Notes: generated from the letters alone by a model not told the origin. A stretch of 64,000 nt of DNA from Aquimarina macrocephali JAMB N27 (GCF_000520995.1 NZ_JACA01000001.1:62001-126000), one strand, 5' to 3'; counted from the stretch's first letter, positions 49,659-59,425 are shown. Program-made: numbers and translations.

Positions 49659-51860
49659 ATGGAAATGGAACAATTCTATTACGATAATAAAATCGTAAAA
49701 AAATTCTTATATGCCACTCTACTCTGGGGTGTTGTTGGGATGTCTGTAGGCTTGCTACTGGCGTTTCTATTTTTATTCCCTAATCTAACAGATGGAATCT
49801 CATGGTTAAGCTTTGGGAGATTAAGACCATTGCATACCAATGCTGTTATTTTTGCATTTGTTGGTAACGCCATATTTGCAGGAGTGTACTACTCTACTCA
49901 ACGTTTGTTAAAAACCCGTATGTTTAATGATACACTTAGTAACGTTAACTTTTGGGCGTGGCAATTGATCATTGTTGGTGCGGCTATTACACTTCCGTTA
50001 GGATATACCTCTTCAAAAGAATATGCCGAGTTAGAATGGCCTTTTGATATTGCAATTGCTATTGTTTGGGTAGCCTTTGGGTGGAATCTAATTGGAACCA
50101 TTTTAAAAAGAAGACAACGCCATATGTATGTTGCTATATGGTTTTATCTGGCGACTTTTGTTACAGTAGCTGTTCTCCATATTTTTAATAGTCTTGCATT
50201 ACCCGTAAGTGCTTTAAAAAGTTATTCGGTATATGCAGGTGTTCAGGATGCTTTAGTACAATGGTGGTATGGTCATAATGCGGTTGCATTCTTTCTTACT
50301 ACTCCTTTCTTAGGCTTGATGTACTACTTTATTCCAAAAGCTGCAAATAGGCCAGTCTATTCATATCGATTATCTATTGTTCACTTTTGGTCTTTAATAT
50401 TTATCTATATATGGGCAGGACCTCATCACCTTTTATATTCATCTTTACCGGATTGGGCACAGAATCTTGGTGTAGCATTCTCTGTTATGTTAATTGCTCC
50501 ATCCTGGGGAGGTATGATTAATGGGTTACTAACATTGAGAGGTGCCTGGGATAAGGTACGTACCGATCCTGTATTAAAATTTATGGTAGTTGCCATTACT
50601 GGTTATGGTATGGCCACTTTTGAAGGACCTATGTTATCCTTAAAGAATGTAAACGCCATTGCGCATTTTAGTGATTGGATTATTGCACACGTTCATGTTG
50701 GTGCATTAGCCTGGAATGGATTTTTAACCTTCGGGATGGCCTATTGGTTAATTCCGAGACTGTTCAAAACTAAATTATGGTCAACAGGATTGGCTAATGC
50801 TCACTTCTGGATTGGTACTCTGGGGATCATTATGTATGCATTACCTATGTATGTTGCCGGATTTGTACAAGCTTCTATGTGGAAACAATTTAATCCAGAT
50901 GGAACACTTACTTACGGTAATTTCTTAGAAACTGTAAATGAAATCATCCCAATGTACTGGATGCGTGCTATCGGTGGTAGTTTATTCATCTTCGGAATGT
51001 TTATCATGATATATAACGTAATTAAAACTATAAGAAATGGTAGTACCGTTACAGATGAACTTGCAGAAGCTGCTCCACTTACCAAAGTGACCAAACATAG
51101 AACCGTTAAAGAAGGATATCATACCTGGTTAGAGAGAAGACCTGTGAAACTAACCATCTTTGCAACCATAGCAATCTTAATTGGTGGGATCGTACAAATA
51201 GTTCCTACGCTAATGGTAAAATCTAATATACCAACGATTACCAGCGTAAAACCATATACTCCTCTTGAGTTAGAAGGAAGAGACATTTATATTAGAGAAA
51301 GTTGTGTGTCTTGTCATTCGCAAATGATCAGACCTTTCCGTAGTGAAGTAGAGCGATATGGAGAATATTCTAAAGCAGGTGAATATGTCTATGATCATCC
51401 TTTCTTATGGGGAAGTAAGCGTACGGGACCAGATTTAATGCGAATTGGAGGGAAATATTCTGATAACTGGCACTTAAATCACTTTTATGATCCACAAACA
51501 ACCTCATCTGGATCTATTATGCCAAGTTATAAGTGGCTGATCAAAAACAAGCTTGATCGATCTAATACAGAAACCAAAATGAATGCTATGGTAACTCTTG
51601 GTGTTCCTTATACTCCCGAAGAAATTACCAGAGCACAGCAATGGATGGATGAGCAAGCAACTACTATAGAGAAAAACTTGTATACCGATCCCGATTTTGT
51701 AAAAACCTACGAAGCTGATAAAAAATATGCACAGGAAAACGGATTGGATTTCATCGAAATGCGAGATAGAGAAGTTGTAGCCTTAATTGCCTACATACAA
51801 CGGTTAGGAACCGATATAAAAGTTAAAAACGAAGAAACTGTAGTTCAAAATAAAGAATAA
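49659..51860 (+). CDS. ccoNO: cbb3 cytochrome oxidase, fused CcoN-CcoO
   Basis: A 733-residue fusion, typical of Bacteroidota. Residues 1-480 form the 12-helix haem-copper core CcoN with histidines in WYGHNAV, GPHHLLY and HVHVGALAWNG. Residues about 500-733 are CcoO, with a membrane anchor and a monohaem site CVSCH (near 549-553) followed by RPFRSEVERYGEYS and MPSYKWL. It reduces oxygen at very low concentrations and pumps protons. Confidence 0.94.
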   Translation: MEMEQFYYDNKIVKKFLYATLLWGVVGMSVGLLLAFLFLFPNLTDGISWLSFGRLRPLHTNAVIFAFVGNAIFAGVYYSTQRLLKTRMFNDTLSNVNFWAWQLIIVGAAITLPLGYTSSKEYAELEWPFDIAIAIVWVAFGWNLIGTILKRRQRHMYVAIWFYLATFVTVAVLHIFNSLALPVSALKSYSVYAGVQDALVQWWYGHNAVAFFLTTPFLGLMYYFIPKAANRPVYSYRLSIVHFWSLIFIYIWAGPHHLLYSSLPDWAQNLGVAFSVMLIAPSWGGMINGLLTLRGAWDKVRTDPVLKFMVVAITGYGMATFEGPMLSLKNVNAIAHFSDWIIAHVHVGALAWNGFLTFGMAYWLIPRLFKTKLWSTGLANAHFWIGTLGIIMYALPMYVAGFVQASMWKQFNPDGTLTYGNFLETVNEIIPMYWMRAIGGSLFIFGMFIMIYNVIKTIRNGSTVTDELAEAAPLTKVTKHRTVKEGYHTWLERRPVKLTIFATIAILIGGIVQIVPTLMVKSNIPTITSVKPYTPLELEGRDIYIRESCVSCHSQMIRPFRSEVERYGEYSKAGEYVYDHPFLWGSKRTGPDLMRIGGKYSDNWHLNHFYDPQTTSSGSIMPSYKWLIKNKLDRSNTETKMNAMVTLGVPYTPEEITRAQQWMDEQATTIEKNLYTDPDFVKTYEADKKYAQENGLDFIEMRDREVVALIAYIQRLGTDIKVKNEETVVQNKE

Positions 51861-51865
51861 ACGTC

Positions 51866-52051
51866 ATGCTAAAATTTATAAAAGGCCATATGGAAAGTAT
51901 TGAGGGCATTGAAATCTACCCTATGATTTCGTTACTTATCTTTTTCATCTTCTTTGCCGCATTATTCTGGTGGGTTTTCACCGCAAAAAAAGAACATATA
52001 AAAGAAGTTAGTCAAATTCCATTAGAAACTGAAAACGAAAACGTGTTATGA
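51866..52051 (+). CDS. ccoQ: cbb3 oxidase small subunit CcoQ
   Basis: A 61-residue protein with one membrane helix (about 17-39, YPMISLLIFFIFFAALFWWVF) and a charged tail. It stabilises the oxidase complex. It overlaps ccoP by 4 bases (ATGA). Confidence 0.85.
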   Translation: MLKFIKGHMESIEGIEIYPMISLLIFFIFFAALFWWVFTAKKEHIKEVSQIPLETENENVL

Positions 52052-52938
52052 GAAGTACTGCATCCTATATAAGAATTATAGCTTTTCTATTCATAGCATA
52101 TCTATTAATAGAAGTAACTGTAGAATCAGGAGAACAATCTGCATTTATAACACAACCCCTTACCTGGTTGGTATTAGGAATGGTTCTGCTATTTATCATA
52201 GCAATAGAAATTAGTTTAGAAGCATTAAGAAGTATCCTGTTTCGTTCCTTAAAACCCGATGCACAAGAGCGTTATCTTCTGGCAGAAAAAGCTAAAAAAG
52301 AAAAGCAATTTAGATGGTTTAAAAACATCTATTTAAAGCTCCTCGACAGTAAACCAGTAGAAAGTGAAGAAGAAATCATTTTGGATCACAACTATGATGG
52401 GATTAAAGAGCTCGATAATAATTTACCACCATGGTGGGTCTATATGTTTTATGCTACAATTATATTTGGTATAGCCTATTTAGTTCGTTTTCATGTATTT
52501 AATGAATATACCCAGGCAGAAGAATATGAAACCGAAGTAGCCGAAGCTAAAATTGCAATCGAAAAATACAAAAAAACGGCCAAAGATTTGGTTGATGTAA
52601 ACACTGTTACATTACTAACAGATGCTTCTGATATCAATGCAGGTAAAGCCGTTTATACAACCAATTGTGTTGCCTGTCATAAGGCAGATGGTGGTGGCGG
52701 TATTGGACCAAATCTTACTGATGAACATTGGATTCTGGGAGGAGGTATCAAAAATGTGTTTAGAACAATTTCTGAAGGAGGTCGAGATGGAAAAGGAATG
52801 GTTGCCTGGAAACAAACTCTAAAACCTGTTGAAATGGCGCAAGTGGCGAGTTACATTATCACATTAGTAGGTACAACTCCAGCCGAACCAAAAGAAGCAC
52901 AAGGAGAAATTTGGACTGACCCCGATGCACAGAAATAA
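52048..52938 (+). CDS. ccoP: cbb3 oxidase cytochrome c subunit CcoP, single haem
   Basis: A 296-residue subunit with helices near 8-24 and 33-52 and a third near 130-147 (WWVYMFYATIIFGIAYLVRF). The periplasmic domain has one CXXCH (CVACH, near 209-213) with a methionine ligand candidate in GMVAWK. Many proteobacterial CcoP have two haems; here only one is present. It passes electrons to CcoO. Confidence 0.92.
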   Translation: MRSTASYIRIIAFLFIAYLLIEVTVESGEQSAFITQPLTWLVLGMVLLFIIAIEISLEALRSILFRSLKPDAQERYLLAEKAKKEKQFRWFKNIYLKLLDSKPVESEEEIILDHNYDGIKELDNNLPPWWVYMFYATIIFGIAYLVRFHVFNEYTQAEEYETEVAEAKIAIEKYKKTAKDLVDVNTVTLLTDASDINAGKAVYTTNCVACHKADGGGGIGPNLTDEHWILGGGIKNVFRTISEGGRDGKGMVAWKQTLKPVEMAQVASYIITLVGTTPAEPKEAQGEIWTDPDAQK

Positions 52939-53018
52939 AAAAGTAGAAGGAAGAAATTCCTGAATCTGTTTCGAATTTAACAACTGTAGGTAGTACTGAA
53001 CGAATAAAATCAAAACCA

Positions 53019-54440
53019 TTGGAAACACCCGAAAACGAAAGATTTAGAGATTCTATCGGCACCATAAACGAAGAGGGTAAACGTGCATGGGTGTATCCCA
53101 AAAAACCTAATGGTAAGTATTACGATTATCGTAAATGGGTGAGTTATGGATTATTGATATTTCTTATTTCTGCTCCTTTCATCAAAATTAACGGTAACCA
53201 GTTCTTACTATTTAATGTCCTAGAACGCCGTTTTAACATTTTTGGAGCACCATTTTGGCCTCAAGATTTTCATTTGTTTGTGATATCCATGCTCATTGGT
53301 GTTATATTTATAACTCTATTCACCGTTGCTTTTGGTAGGATATTTTGTGGGTGGATATGCCCGCAAACGATTTTCATGGAAATGGTTTTTCGAAGAATAG
53401 AATACTGGATCGAAGGTGATCGCGGAAAACAAATACGTCTAAATAAACAACCTTGGAATGCAGAAAAGATTCGAAAACGTATCCTTAAATGGACTATATT
53501 TTTTATCATCTCGTTCCTAATTGCTAATATATTTTTAGCCTATTTGATCGAAAGTGATGTGTTGTTACGATATATCATTGATGGACCTTTTCAACATGTA
53601 AGCACCCTAATCTCTTTACTTATATTTACGGCTGTCTTCTATTTTGTATTCGCATGGTTTAGAGAACAAGTTTGTATTATTGCATGCCCCTATGGACGAT
53701 TACAAGGTGTGCTACTCGACTCTAAATCAATTGTAGTTGCTTATGATTATAAGCGTGGAGAGAAAGAAGAAGGAAGAGCCAAGTTTAAGAAAAATGAAGA
53801 CCGCCCTTCTACCGGGAAAGGAGATTGTATTGATTGTTTTCAATGTGTACATGTTTGTCCGACAGGAATTGATATTCGTAATGGTACACAGCTAGAATGT
53901 GTAAACTGTACGGCTTGTATTGATGCCTGTGATCATATGATGGAAAGTGTAAACCTTCCTAAAGGATTAATACGATATGCCAGTGAAGATAACATTGCTA
54001 AAAAAGCAAAATTTAAATTCACCCCAAGATTAAAAGGGTATAGTGCTGTTCTGGTAATTCTAACTGGTGTTTTACTAGGAATGTCATTTCTAAGAAACGA
54101 CGTAGAAGCAAATATCTTACGATTACCAGGGCAATTATACGAGAGAAAAAATGATAATATCATTAGTAACGTATACACCTATAAACTGGTTAATAAAACC
54201 ACGGCAGAAATTAAAGATGTTCGTTTTGAATTAATGTCCCATAAAGGGAAAATAGAGCTAGTTACTCATAAGAATTTTAATGTTCCTAAACAGGGAATTG
54301 CCGAAGGCACTTTGTTTATTGAAATCAATGGTGCTGCTCTAAATGGGGACAGTGACCGATTAAAAATCGGAGTATATAGTAATGACAAATTAATTGAAAC
54401 AACGATTACTGCATTTTTAGGACCTAGAAGTTATAGGTAA
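53019..54440 (+). CDS. ccoG: cbb3 assembly protein CcoG (polyferredoxin)
   Basis: A 473-residue membrane iron-sulfur protein proposed to reduce copper for cbb3 assembly. It has CGWICPQTIFME, cluster motifs CIDCFQCVHVCP and CVNCTACIDAC, several helices and a C-terminal Ig-like periplasmic domain. The frame has no ATG near its family-typical start (ETPENERFRDSIGTINEEGK); TTG 53019 is the best candidate. The same frame stays open upstream to about 52950, so a slightly earlier non-ATG start is possible. Confidence 0.88.
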   Translation: METPENERFRDSIGTINEEGKRAWVYPKKPNGKYYDYRKWVSYGLLIFLISAPFIKINGNQFLLFNVLERRFNIFGAPFWPQDFHLFVISMLIGVIFITLFTVAFGRIFCGWICPQTIFMEMVFRRIEYWIEGDRGKQIRLNKQPWNAEKIRKRILKWTIFFIISFLIANIFLAYLIESDVLLRYIIDGPFQHVSTLISLLIFTAVFYFVFAWFREQVCIIACPYGRLQGVLLDSKSIVVAYDYKRGEKEEGRAKFKKNEDRPSTGKGDCIDCFQCVHVCPTGIDIRNGTQLECVNCTACIDACDHMMESVNLPKGLIRYASEDNIAKKAKFKFTPRLKGYSAVLVILTGVLLGMSFLRNDVEANILRLPGQLYERKNDNIISNVYTYKLVNKTTAEIKDVRFELMSHKGKIELVTHKNFNVPKQGIAEGTLFIEINGAALNGDSDRLKIGVYSNDKLIETTITAFLGPRSYR

Positions 54441-54476
54441 TAAAAATATAAAACTATAAATTATAGTGGATTTTCA

Positions 54477-54529
54477 ACCTATGCCTGAATGACAAGTATT
54501 TTGTTCCTTTTTGTCATTCTGGTATAGGT
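54477..54529. repeat. Imperfect 19-bp palindrome between ccoG and ccoH
   Basis: Arms 54477-54495 and 54511-54529 match at 17 of 19 positions around a 15-base loop, with TGAATGACAA/TTGTCATTCT cores. It resembles the dispersed GTCATTCTGG text near 6690. It is either a REP-like repeat or a transcript-stabilising hairpin inside the oxidase operon. Confidence 0.5.
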
Positions 54530-54560
54530 CAAACCCATAACAGAACTAAAGAAAGATATT

Positions 54561-55007
54561 ATGAAAATAAACTGGGGAACCGCCATCGTATTAGTATTTA
54601 TAGGGTTTATCTCTTTTATCCTATATTTTGTTGTAAAAATGAATACTAATTCAGACTATGAACACGATTTGGTAACTGAAGATTATTATAAACAAGAACT
54701 TGCTTTTCAGAATGAAATCAATGCTGAAAAAAACTCAAAAACATTACTAAAAGATGTTATCGTTAAAAAAACAGCAGAAGGTCTAGCCATCTCTTTTCCA
54801 GAAGATAAAAACTATAATGATATTTCTGGCACTATATCCTTCTACAGACCATCGAATAAAAAGTTGGATTTCGAAATTCCTATTTCACTCTCTACTTCAG
54901 AATTAATAATTGAAGATAAGAATCTACTAGAAGGACGTTGGAATATCACTATTGATTGGAAATATGAAAATACTTCATATTTATTTAAAAAATCATTTAC
55001 ATATTAA
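54561..55007 (+). CDS. ccoH: FixH/CcoH family cbb3 assembly protein
   Basis: A 148-residue protein with one N-terminal helix (about 7-27) and a periplasmic beta-rich domain. The FixH pattern YEHDLVTEDYYKQELAFQNEINAEKNS follows the helix. It is expected to stabilise CcoN-CcoO assembly. The next gene starts immediately after its stop codon. Confidence 0.85.
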   Translation: MKINWGTAIVLVFIGFISFILYFVVKMNTNSDYEHDLVTEDYYKQELAFQNEINAEKNSKTLLKDVIVKKTAEGLAISFPEDKNYNDISGTISFYRPSNKKLDFEIPISLSTSELIIEDKNLLEGRWNITIDWKYENTSYLFKKSFTY

Positions 55008-55709
55008 ATGCTTATATCTGCGTTCATATTAGGTTTATTGGGTAGTTTTCACTGTGTGGGAATGTGTGGTCCTATTGCCTTTATGCTACCTGTAAACAAA
55101 TCTAATACCATTCAAAAATTCTTTCAGGTATTTCTATATCATTTTGGGCGATTATTATCCTATAGTATCATTGGATTATTCTTCGGAATCATAGGGAAGA
55201 GTTTAAATCTTTTTGGATTACAGCAAAAATTATCTATTGGAGTTGGCGTTTTGATGATCGTAGTTATATTGATCCCATATCAAATTTTTTCTAAATATAA
55301 TTTCTCAAAACCGATTTACAAAATTATCTCCAAAGTCAAAAATGCCCTGGGGGCTGCCTTGAAAAAGAAAACGCCAGATACTTTTCTCTCCATTGGTTTC
55401 TTAAATGGTTTTTTGCCCTGTGGTTTAGTTTATATGGCTGTTTTTGGAGCCATTGCTTCTGGTCATATTCTCAAAGGTAGTTTGTATATGACTTTTTTTG
55501 GATTAGGAACCATACCTTTAATGACAATGGCTGTATATGCTGGGAATTTTTTAAACAGAAAAGCCCGGCAACACATTCAAAAAATGATTCCTGTATTTGT
55601 AGTCATAATCGGATTATTATTTATTATACGAGGTCTTGGATTAGGGATCCCGTATCTTTCTCCTAAACCTGTAACCGAAATAGTTTCTGCAAATTTTGAG
55701 TGCCATTAA
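55008..55709 (+). CDS. TauE/SafE-like membrane protein of the cbb3 cluster
   Basis: A 233-residue protein with about six helices. The N-terminal motif GSFHCVGMCGP contains a C-x3-C pair, and NGFLPCGLVYMA contains another conserved cysteine. This family, often labelled sulfite exporter, regularly follows ccoGH and probably serves metal (copper) handling for the oxidase. The C-terminus ends in Cys-His, a possible metal ligand pair. Confidence 0.78.
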   Translation: MLISAFILGLLGSFHCVGMCGPIAFMLPVNKSNTIQKFFQVFLYHFGRLLSYSIIGLFFGIIGKSLNLFGLQQKLSIGVGVLMIVVILIPYQIFSKYNFSKPIYKIISKVKNALGAALKKKTPDTFLSIGFLNGFLPCGLVYMAVFGAIASGHILKGSLYMTFFGLGTIPLMTMAVYAGNFLNRKARQHIQKMIPVFVVIIGLLFIIRGLGLGIPYLSPKPVTEIVSANFECH

Positions 55710-55817
55710 TAGTGTATTTCGATAATATTTACTCCACTTATATAATTTTTAAGAGTTTTATTTATACCATAAATTCACTACAATAAAATACTCGACTGTA
55801 CTTACCAGAACATATAT

Positions 55818-55861
55818 GTAACCTTTGTTACCGAAACAAAGAATGAAAAACGTTAGATTTA
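55818..55861 (+). promoter_or_regulatory. GTAAC-type Crp box and promoter of sulfite dehydrogenase operon
   Basis: GTAAC-CTTT-GTTAC (55818-55831) followed, with the centre 29.5 bases away, by the -7-like octamer TAGATTTA (55854-55861). The predicted start is near 55867 and the ATG is at 55889. Confidence 0.65.
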
Positions 55862-55888
55862 TGAGGTAAAACAATAACTGTTTACCAA

Positions 55889-57109
55889 ATGAAAAGACGA
55901 AACTTTGTTAAAAAAACGGTATTAAGTTCTATGGTAGCAGTCATAGGATATGATATTGTTTTTGGAGCTATAATGCCCGAAGGATACGAGCCACTGGCAT
56001 TGCAAGGTTCAGACCCTTACAAAATATTCAAAAAAGATAAAGGAATGGTCATTTTAAATGACAAACCTTGGAATATTGAGGCTAAAGCTCATTTATTGGA
56101 TGATAAAGTGACTCCTAACAAATATATGTTTATTCGAAATAATGGTCTAATTCCCAAAAATATAAATGCTACAAACTGGACGTTAACAATTGATGGAGAA
56201 TCTGTAGTCCAAAAGAAAACCTATACACTTACTGAACTAAAATCAAAATTTAAACAACATACCTACCAACTAACCTTAGAATGTGGAGGTAACGGCCGTA
56301 GTGAATTTGACCCTCCCGCAAAAGGCAATCAATGGACCGTTGGAGCGGTCTCTTGTGCAAATTGGACAGGTATTAGATTACGAGATCTTCTTGAAGATGT
56401 AGGCATAAAAGATAATGCCGTTTACATTGGGTATCATGCTGCCGATACTCACTTAAGTCAAGATCCCAATAAAGAACCTATATCCCGAGGAGCTCCAGTA
56501 GCAAAAGCTCTTCAGGATGAAACACTATTAGCCTTTCAAATGAATGGAGAAGATATTCCATTAGTTCATGGATATCCTCTACGTTTGATCGCTGGAGGAT
56601 GGCCTGCTTCTGTTTCTGGTAAGTGGATCAACAGAATTAGTGTCCGTAACAAAATACACGATGGCACCAAAATGAAAGGGACTGCATATCGAATACCTTG
56701 TGAACCAGTAGCACCTGGTAAAAAAGTAAGTGATGAAGATATGTGTATCATAGAATCGATGCCTATAAAATCCTTAATTACACATCCTAAATCAGGAGCG
56801 ATGATTGATGAAGGAAAAAAAATAAATATTAGAGGGCATGCCTGGGCTGGCGAATTGGAAGTCGATAAAATGGAATATTCAATTGATTTTGGAGCTACCT
56901 GGGAAAAATGTTCAATAGAAAAACCTGTAAATCGTCTTGCCTGGCAGCATTTTTATGCGACTATTAATTTTCCGAAAAAAGGATACTATGAAGTTTGGGC
57001 ACGTGCCACAGATACACAAGGTGTTAGCCAGCCTATGATTCTCCCCGGTTGGAATCCTAAGGGATACTTAAATAATGCCTGTCACCGTATTGCAATAAAA
57101 GTCACATAA
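55889..57109 (+). CDS. Sulfite dehydrogenase/oxidase, Moco subunit
   Basis: A 406-residue molybdoenzyme of the sulfite oxidase family, SorA/SoxC-like. A Tat signal (MKRRNFVKKTVL) exports it. The Mo ligand is C132 in LECGGNGRSEF; further motifs are GAVSCANWTGIRLRDLL, GYPLRLIAGGWPA and a C-terminal Ig-like dimerisation domain. It should oxidise sulfite from persulfide dioxygenase to sulfate. A c-type cytochrome starts directly after it as the likely electron acceptor. Confidence 0.9.
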   Translation: MKRRNFVKKTVLSSMVAVIGYDIVFGAIMPEGYEPLALQGSDPYKIFKKDKGMVILNDKPWNIEAKAHLLDDKVTPNKYMFIRNNGLIPKNINATNWTLTIDGESVVQKKTYTLTELKSKFKQHTYQLTLECGGNGRSEFDPPAKGNQWTVGAVSCANWTGIRLRDLLEDVGIKDNAVYIGYHAADTHLSQDPNKEPISRGAPVAKALQDETLLAFQMNGEDIPLVHGYPLRLIAGGWPASVSGKWINRISVRNKIHDGTKMKGTAYRIPCEPVAPGKKVSDEDMCIIESMPIKSLITHPKSGAMIDEGKKINIRGHAWAGELEVDKMEYSIDFGATWEKCSIEKPVNRLAWQHFYATINFPKKGYYEVWARATDTQGVSQPMILPGWNPKGYLNNACHRIAIKVT

Positions 57110-57586
57110 ATGGAACAGCAAAATCAATTCAGACACTATGTTAAAGTTATTTATCGACTTTTGGTAATACTATTCATTATGGTTGGAATGATTACGATTA
57201 GTGGGGTTTATCTTCTTGTTGACCCTACATTGTCTGCATTTAAAAAAGAAGAGTTTAATTCAACTTATGTTACAACCATAGAAGAAGATGAAGACAAAAT
57301 TGAAAATGGAATACATCTAAGAACTGGCCTGGTTGAAGCCAAAGGGTTAATGGAAGTAATAAATAATTGCACTAATTGTCATTCGTCTAAGCTCCTTATA
57401 CAAAACAGGATGACTACAGAACGATGGATAGAAACGATACGATGGATGCAGGAAACTCAAAACTTATGGGATTTAGGAACCAATGAAGAAATCATTGTAA
57501 ACTACCTCGTTACTAATTATCCTCCCAAGAAAAAAGGAAGGCGTGAAATATTAACAAATACTGAGTGGTATGATTTACAGGATTAG
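57110..57586 (+). CDS. Membrane-anchored monohaem cytochrome c (SorB-like)
   Basis: A 158-residue protein with a membrane helix (about 15-37) and one CTNCH haem site (87-91). The segment MTTERWIETIRWMQETQNLWDLG resembles haem domains that accompany sulfite dehydrogenases. It begins on the base after the enzyme's stop codon, which implies coupled translation. It probably carries electrons to the respiratory chain, possibly the cbb3 oxidase. Confidence 0.83.
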   Translation: MEQQNQFRHYVKVIYRLLVILFIMVGMITISGVYLLVDPTLSAFKKEEFNSTYVTTIEEDEDKIENGIHLRTGLVEAKGLMEVINNCTNCHSSKLLIQNRMTTERWIETIRWMQETQNLWDLGTNEEIIVNYLVTNYPPKKKGRREILTNTEWYDLQD

Positions 57587-58535
57587 CAGCATGATAATTT
57601 TGGGGACACTATTTTTTTCCTGTACAAAATCTAAAGATAAAGTAAAGGATGTGATTTCTACAGAAACCAAAATAGATACAAAAACTTATTATAGTTCTAA
57701 ACATCTAATAGAAGTTGAAGAATTAGTATCTCTTTCAAAACAGCAACATATAAAAATAATAGATTTTAGAACAGCAGAAGACTATGCTAAAAATCATATT
57801 AATGGGGCAATAAACATCTGGCGTACAGACATAGAGGACTTTTCATACCCCTATAACGGGATGATGGCTAAAAAAGAAAAAATTGAGCAATTATTTAGCA
57901 GATTAGGGATTAAAAATAACGATACCTTAATAGTATATGATGATAGAGGATCTTGTGATGCTGCTCGCTTCTGGTGGGTACTTAAAAATTATGATTTTAA
58001 ATCTGTAAAAATATTAAATGGAGGGTTAATCTCTTGGAAAAAAGCAGGAGGCTTGATTAATAATCATACTGTATCGATTACTCCATCAGCTTTTACACTT
58101 CATAATAATACTTTTGAACTATATATTACAAAAGAAGAAATCATTAAAGCCATAAATTCTGATAAACAAGTCGTCATTCTAGACACCAGAAATATTGATG
58201 AATTTAGCGGCAAAAAACAAAAAAAAGGAGCTATTAAAGGAGGGAGAATTCCAAAAAGTATACTTATCGATTGGGCAGAAACCATAGACCATAAGGGAAC
58301 GTACAAATTTAAATCTTATGATGATCTAAATACTATTTATGACAGAATGGGAGCATCAAAAACAGATACTATCATCACATACTGTCATAGTGGAGTACGC
58401 TCTGCACATACCACCTTTGTGCTCACAGAATTACTAGGATACAAAAATGTCAAAAATTATGATGGTTCCTGGGTAGAATGGAGTTATTTTAATGATCTGC
58501 CTTTTGAACAAGATGAGACAACAACAATAAAATAA
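57570..58535 (+). CDS. Lipoprotein thiosulfate sulfurtransferase (two rhodanese domains)
   Basis: A 321-residue sulfurtransferase with lipobox LFFSC near residue 18. Domain 1 (about 40-165) is the structural half. Domain 2 (about 175-320) has catalytic Cys272 in TYCHSGVRSAH. The envelope location suits extracellular or periplasmic thiosulfate. It overlaps the cytochrome gene by 17 bases; an alternative ATG at 57591 would avoid the overlap but loses the basic N-terminus. Confidence 0.86.
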   Translation: MIYRISSMIILGTLFFSCTKSKDKVKDVISTETKIDTKTYYSSKHLIEVEELVSLSKQQHIKIIDFRTAEDYAKNHINGAINIWRTDIEDFSYPYNGMMAKKEKIEQLFSRLGIKNNDTLIVYDDRGSCDAARFWWVLKNYDFKSVKILNGGLISWKKAGGLINNHTVSITPSAFTLHNNTFELYITKEEIIKAINSDKQVVILDTRNIDEFSGKKQKKGAIKGGRIPKSILIDWAETIDHKGTYKFKSYDDLNTIYDRMGASKTDTIITYCHSGVRSAHTTFVLTELLGYKNVKNYDGSWVEWSYFNDLPFEQDETTTIK

Positions 58536-58540
58536 TAGTT

Positions 58541-59425
58541 ATGGAAAAATATATAAGTGCATTTATCGACTCCTTTATGGGTAATATACAATGGACATGG
58601 AAATCAATGTTATTTGAAGTTCCATGGTATACCAATTATTTCTGGGGACTTATAATTATATCATTATTAGTCTGGGGGTTAGAAGTTATTTTTCCCTGGA
58701 GAAAAAATCAATCTGTTTTTAGAAAAGATTTTTGGCTAGATGGTTTCTATATGTTTTTTAATTTTTTTCTTTTTGCTATTGCTATAAGTGGTTTTTATAA
58801 GCTACTTGAAGTGATTTTTAAAGATATTGGGGTTTCTGCAAAAACTTTAACCATAATTGATGTTTCTAATCTTTCTACATGGGTACAACTTCTACTATTT
58901 TTTATTGTACTGGATTTTGTGCAATGGTTTACCCATATTTTACTTCATAAGTATCCATTCTTATGGAGATTTCATAAAATACACCATTCTGTTAAAGAAA
59001 TGGGGTTTGCTGCACACCTAAGATATCATTGGATGGAAAACATTTTCTATAAACCACTTAAAACTATTGGTGTAATGGTTCTAGGTGGTTTTGAACCAGA
59101 ACAGGCTTACATTGTACATTTTTTAGCAATTACAATTGGCCATTTTAATCATTCTAATATAAAAATTACCTGGGGACCGCTTAAATACATCCTAAATAAC
59201 CCAGTCATGCATTTATATCATCATTCTTATGAATTACCTAAAGGCTCTTATGGTGTGAATTTTGGAATTAGTTTAAGTCTTTGGGATTATATCTTTAAGA
59301 CCAACTATATCCCCGAAGATAGCGGCACAATAGCTTTAGGATTTCCTGGTGATGAAAAAGTCCCTGAAAATTTTATTGGTCAAATTATCTATGGCTTCAA
59401 AACATCAAAACAGAAAAAAGAATAG
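58541..59425 (+). CDS. Fatty acid hydroxylase/sterol desaturase family protein
   Basis: A 294-residue membrane protein with about four helices and the eight-histidine di-iron pattern: H132-x3-H136 (THILLH), H145-x2-HH (HKIHH, 148-149), then HLYHH. The family hydroxylates lipids using oxygen. Its place behind sulfur genes is unusual and the substrate is unknown. It ends 21 bases from the convergent hemN gene. Confidence 0.83.
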   Translation: MEKYISAFIDSFMGNIQWTWKSMLFEVPWYTNYFWGLIIISLLVWGLEVIFPWRKNQSVFRKDFWLDGFYMFFNFFLFAIAISGFYKLLEVIFKDIGVSAKTLTIIDVSNLSTWVQLLLFFIVLDFVQWFTHILLHKYPFLWRFHKIHHSVKEMGFAAHLRYHWMENIFYKPLKTIGVMVLGGFEPEQAYIVHFLAITIGHFNHSNIKITWGPLKYILNNPVMHLYHHSYELPKGSYGVNFGISLSLWDYIFKTNYIPEDSGTIALGFPGDEKVPENFIGQIIYGFKTSKQKKE

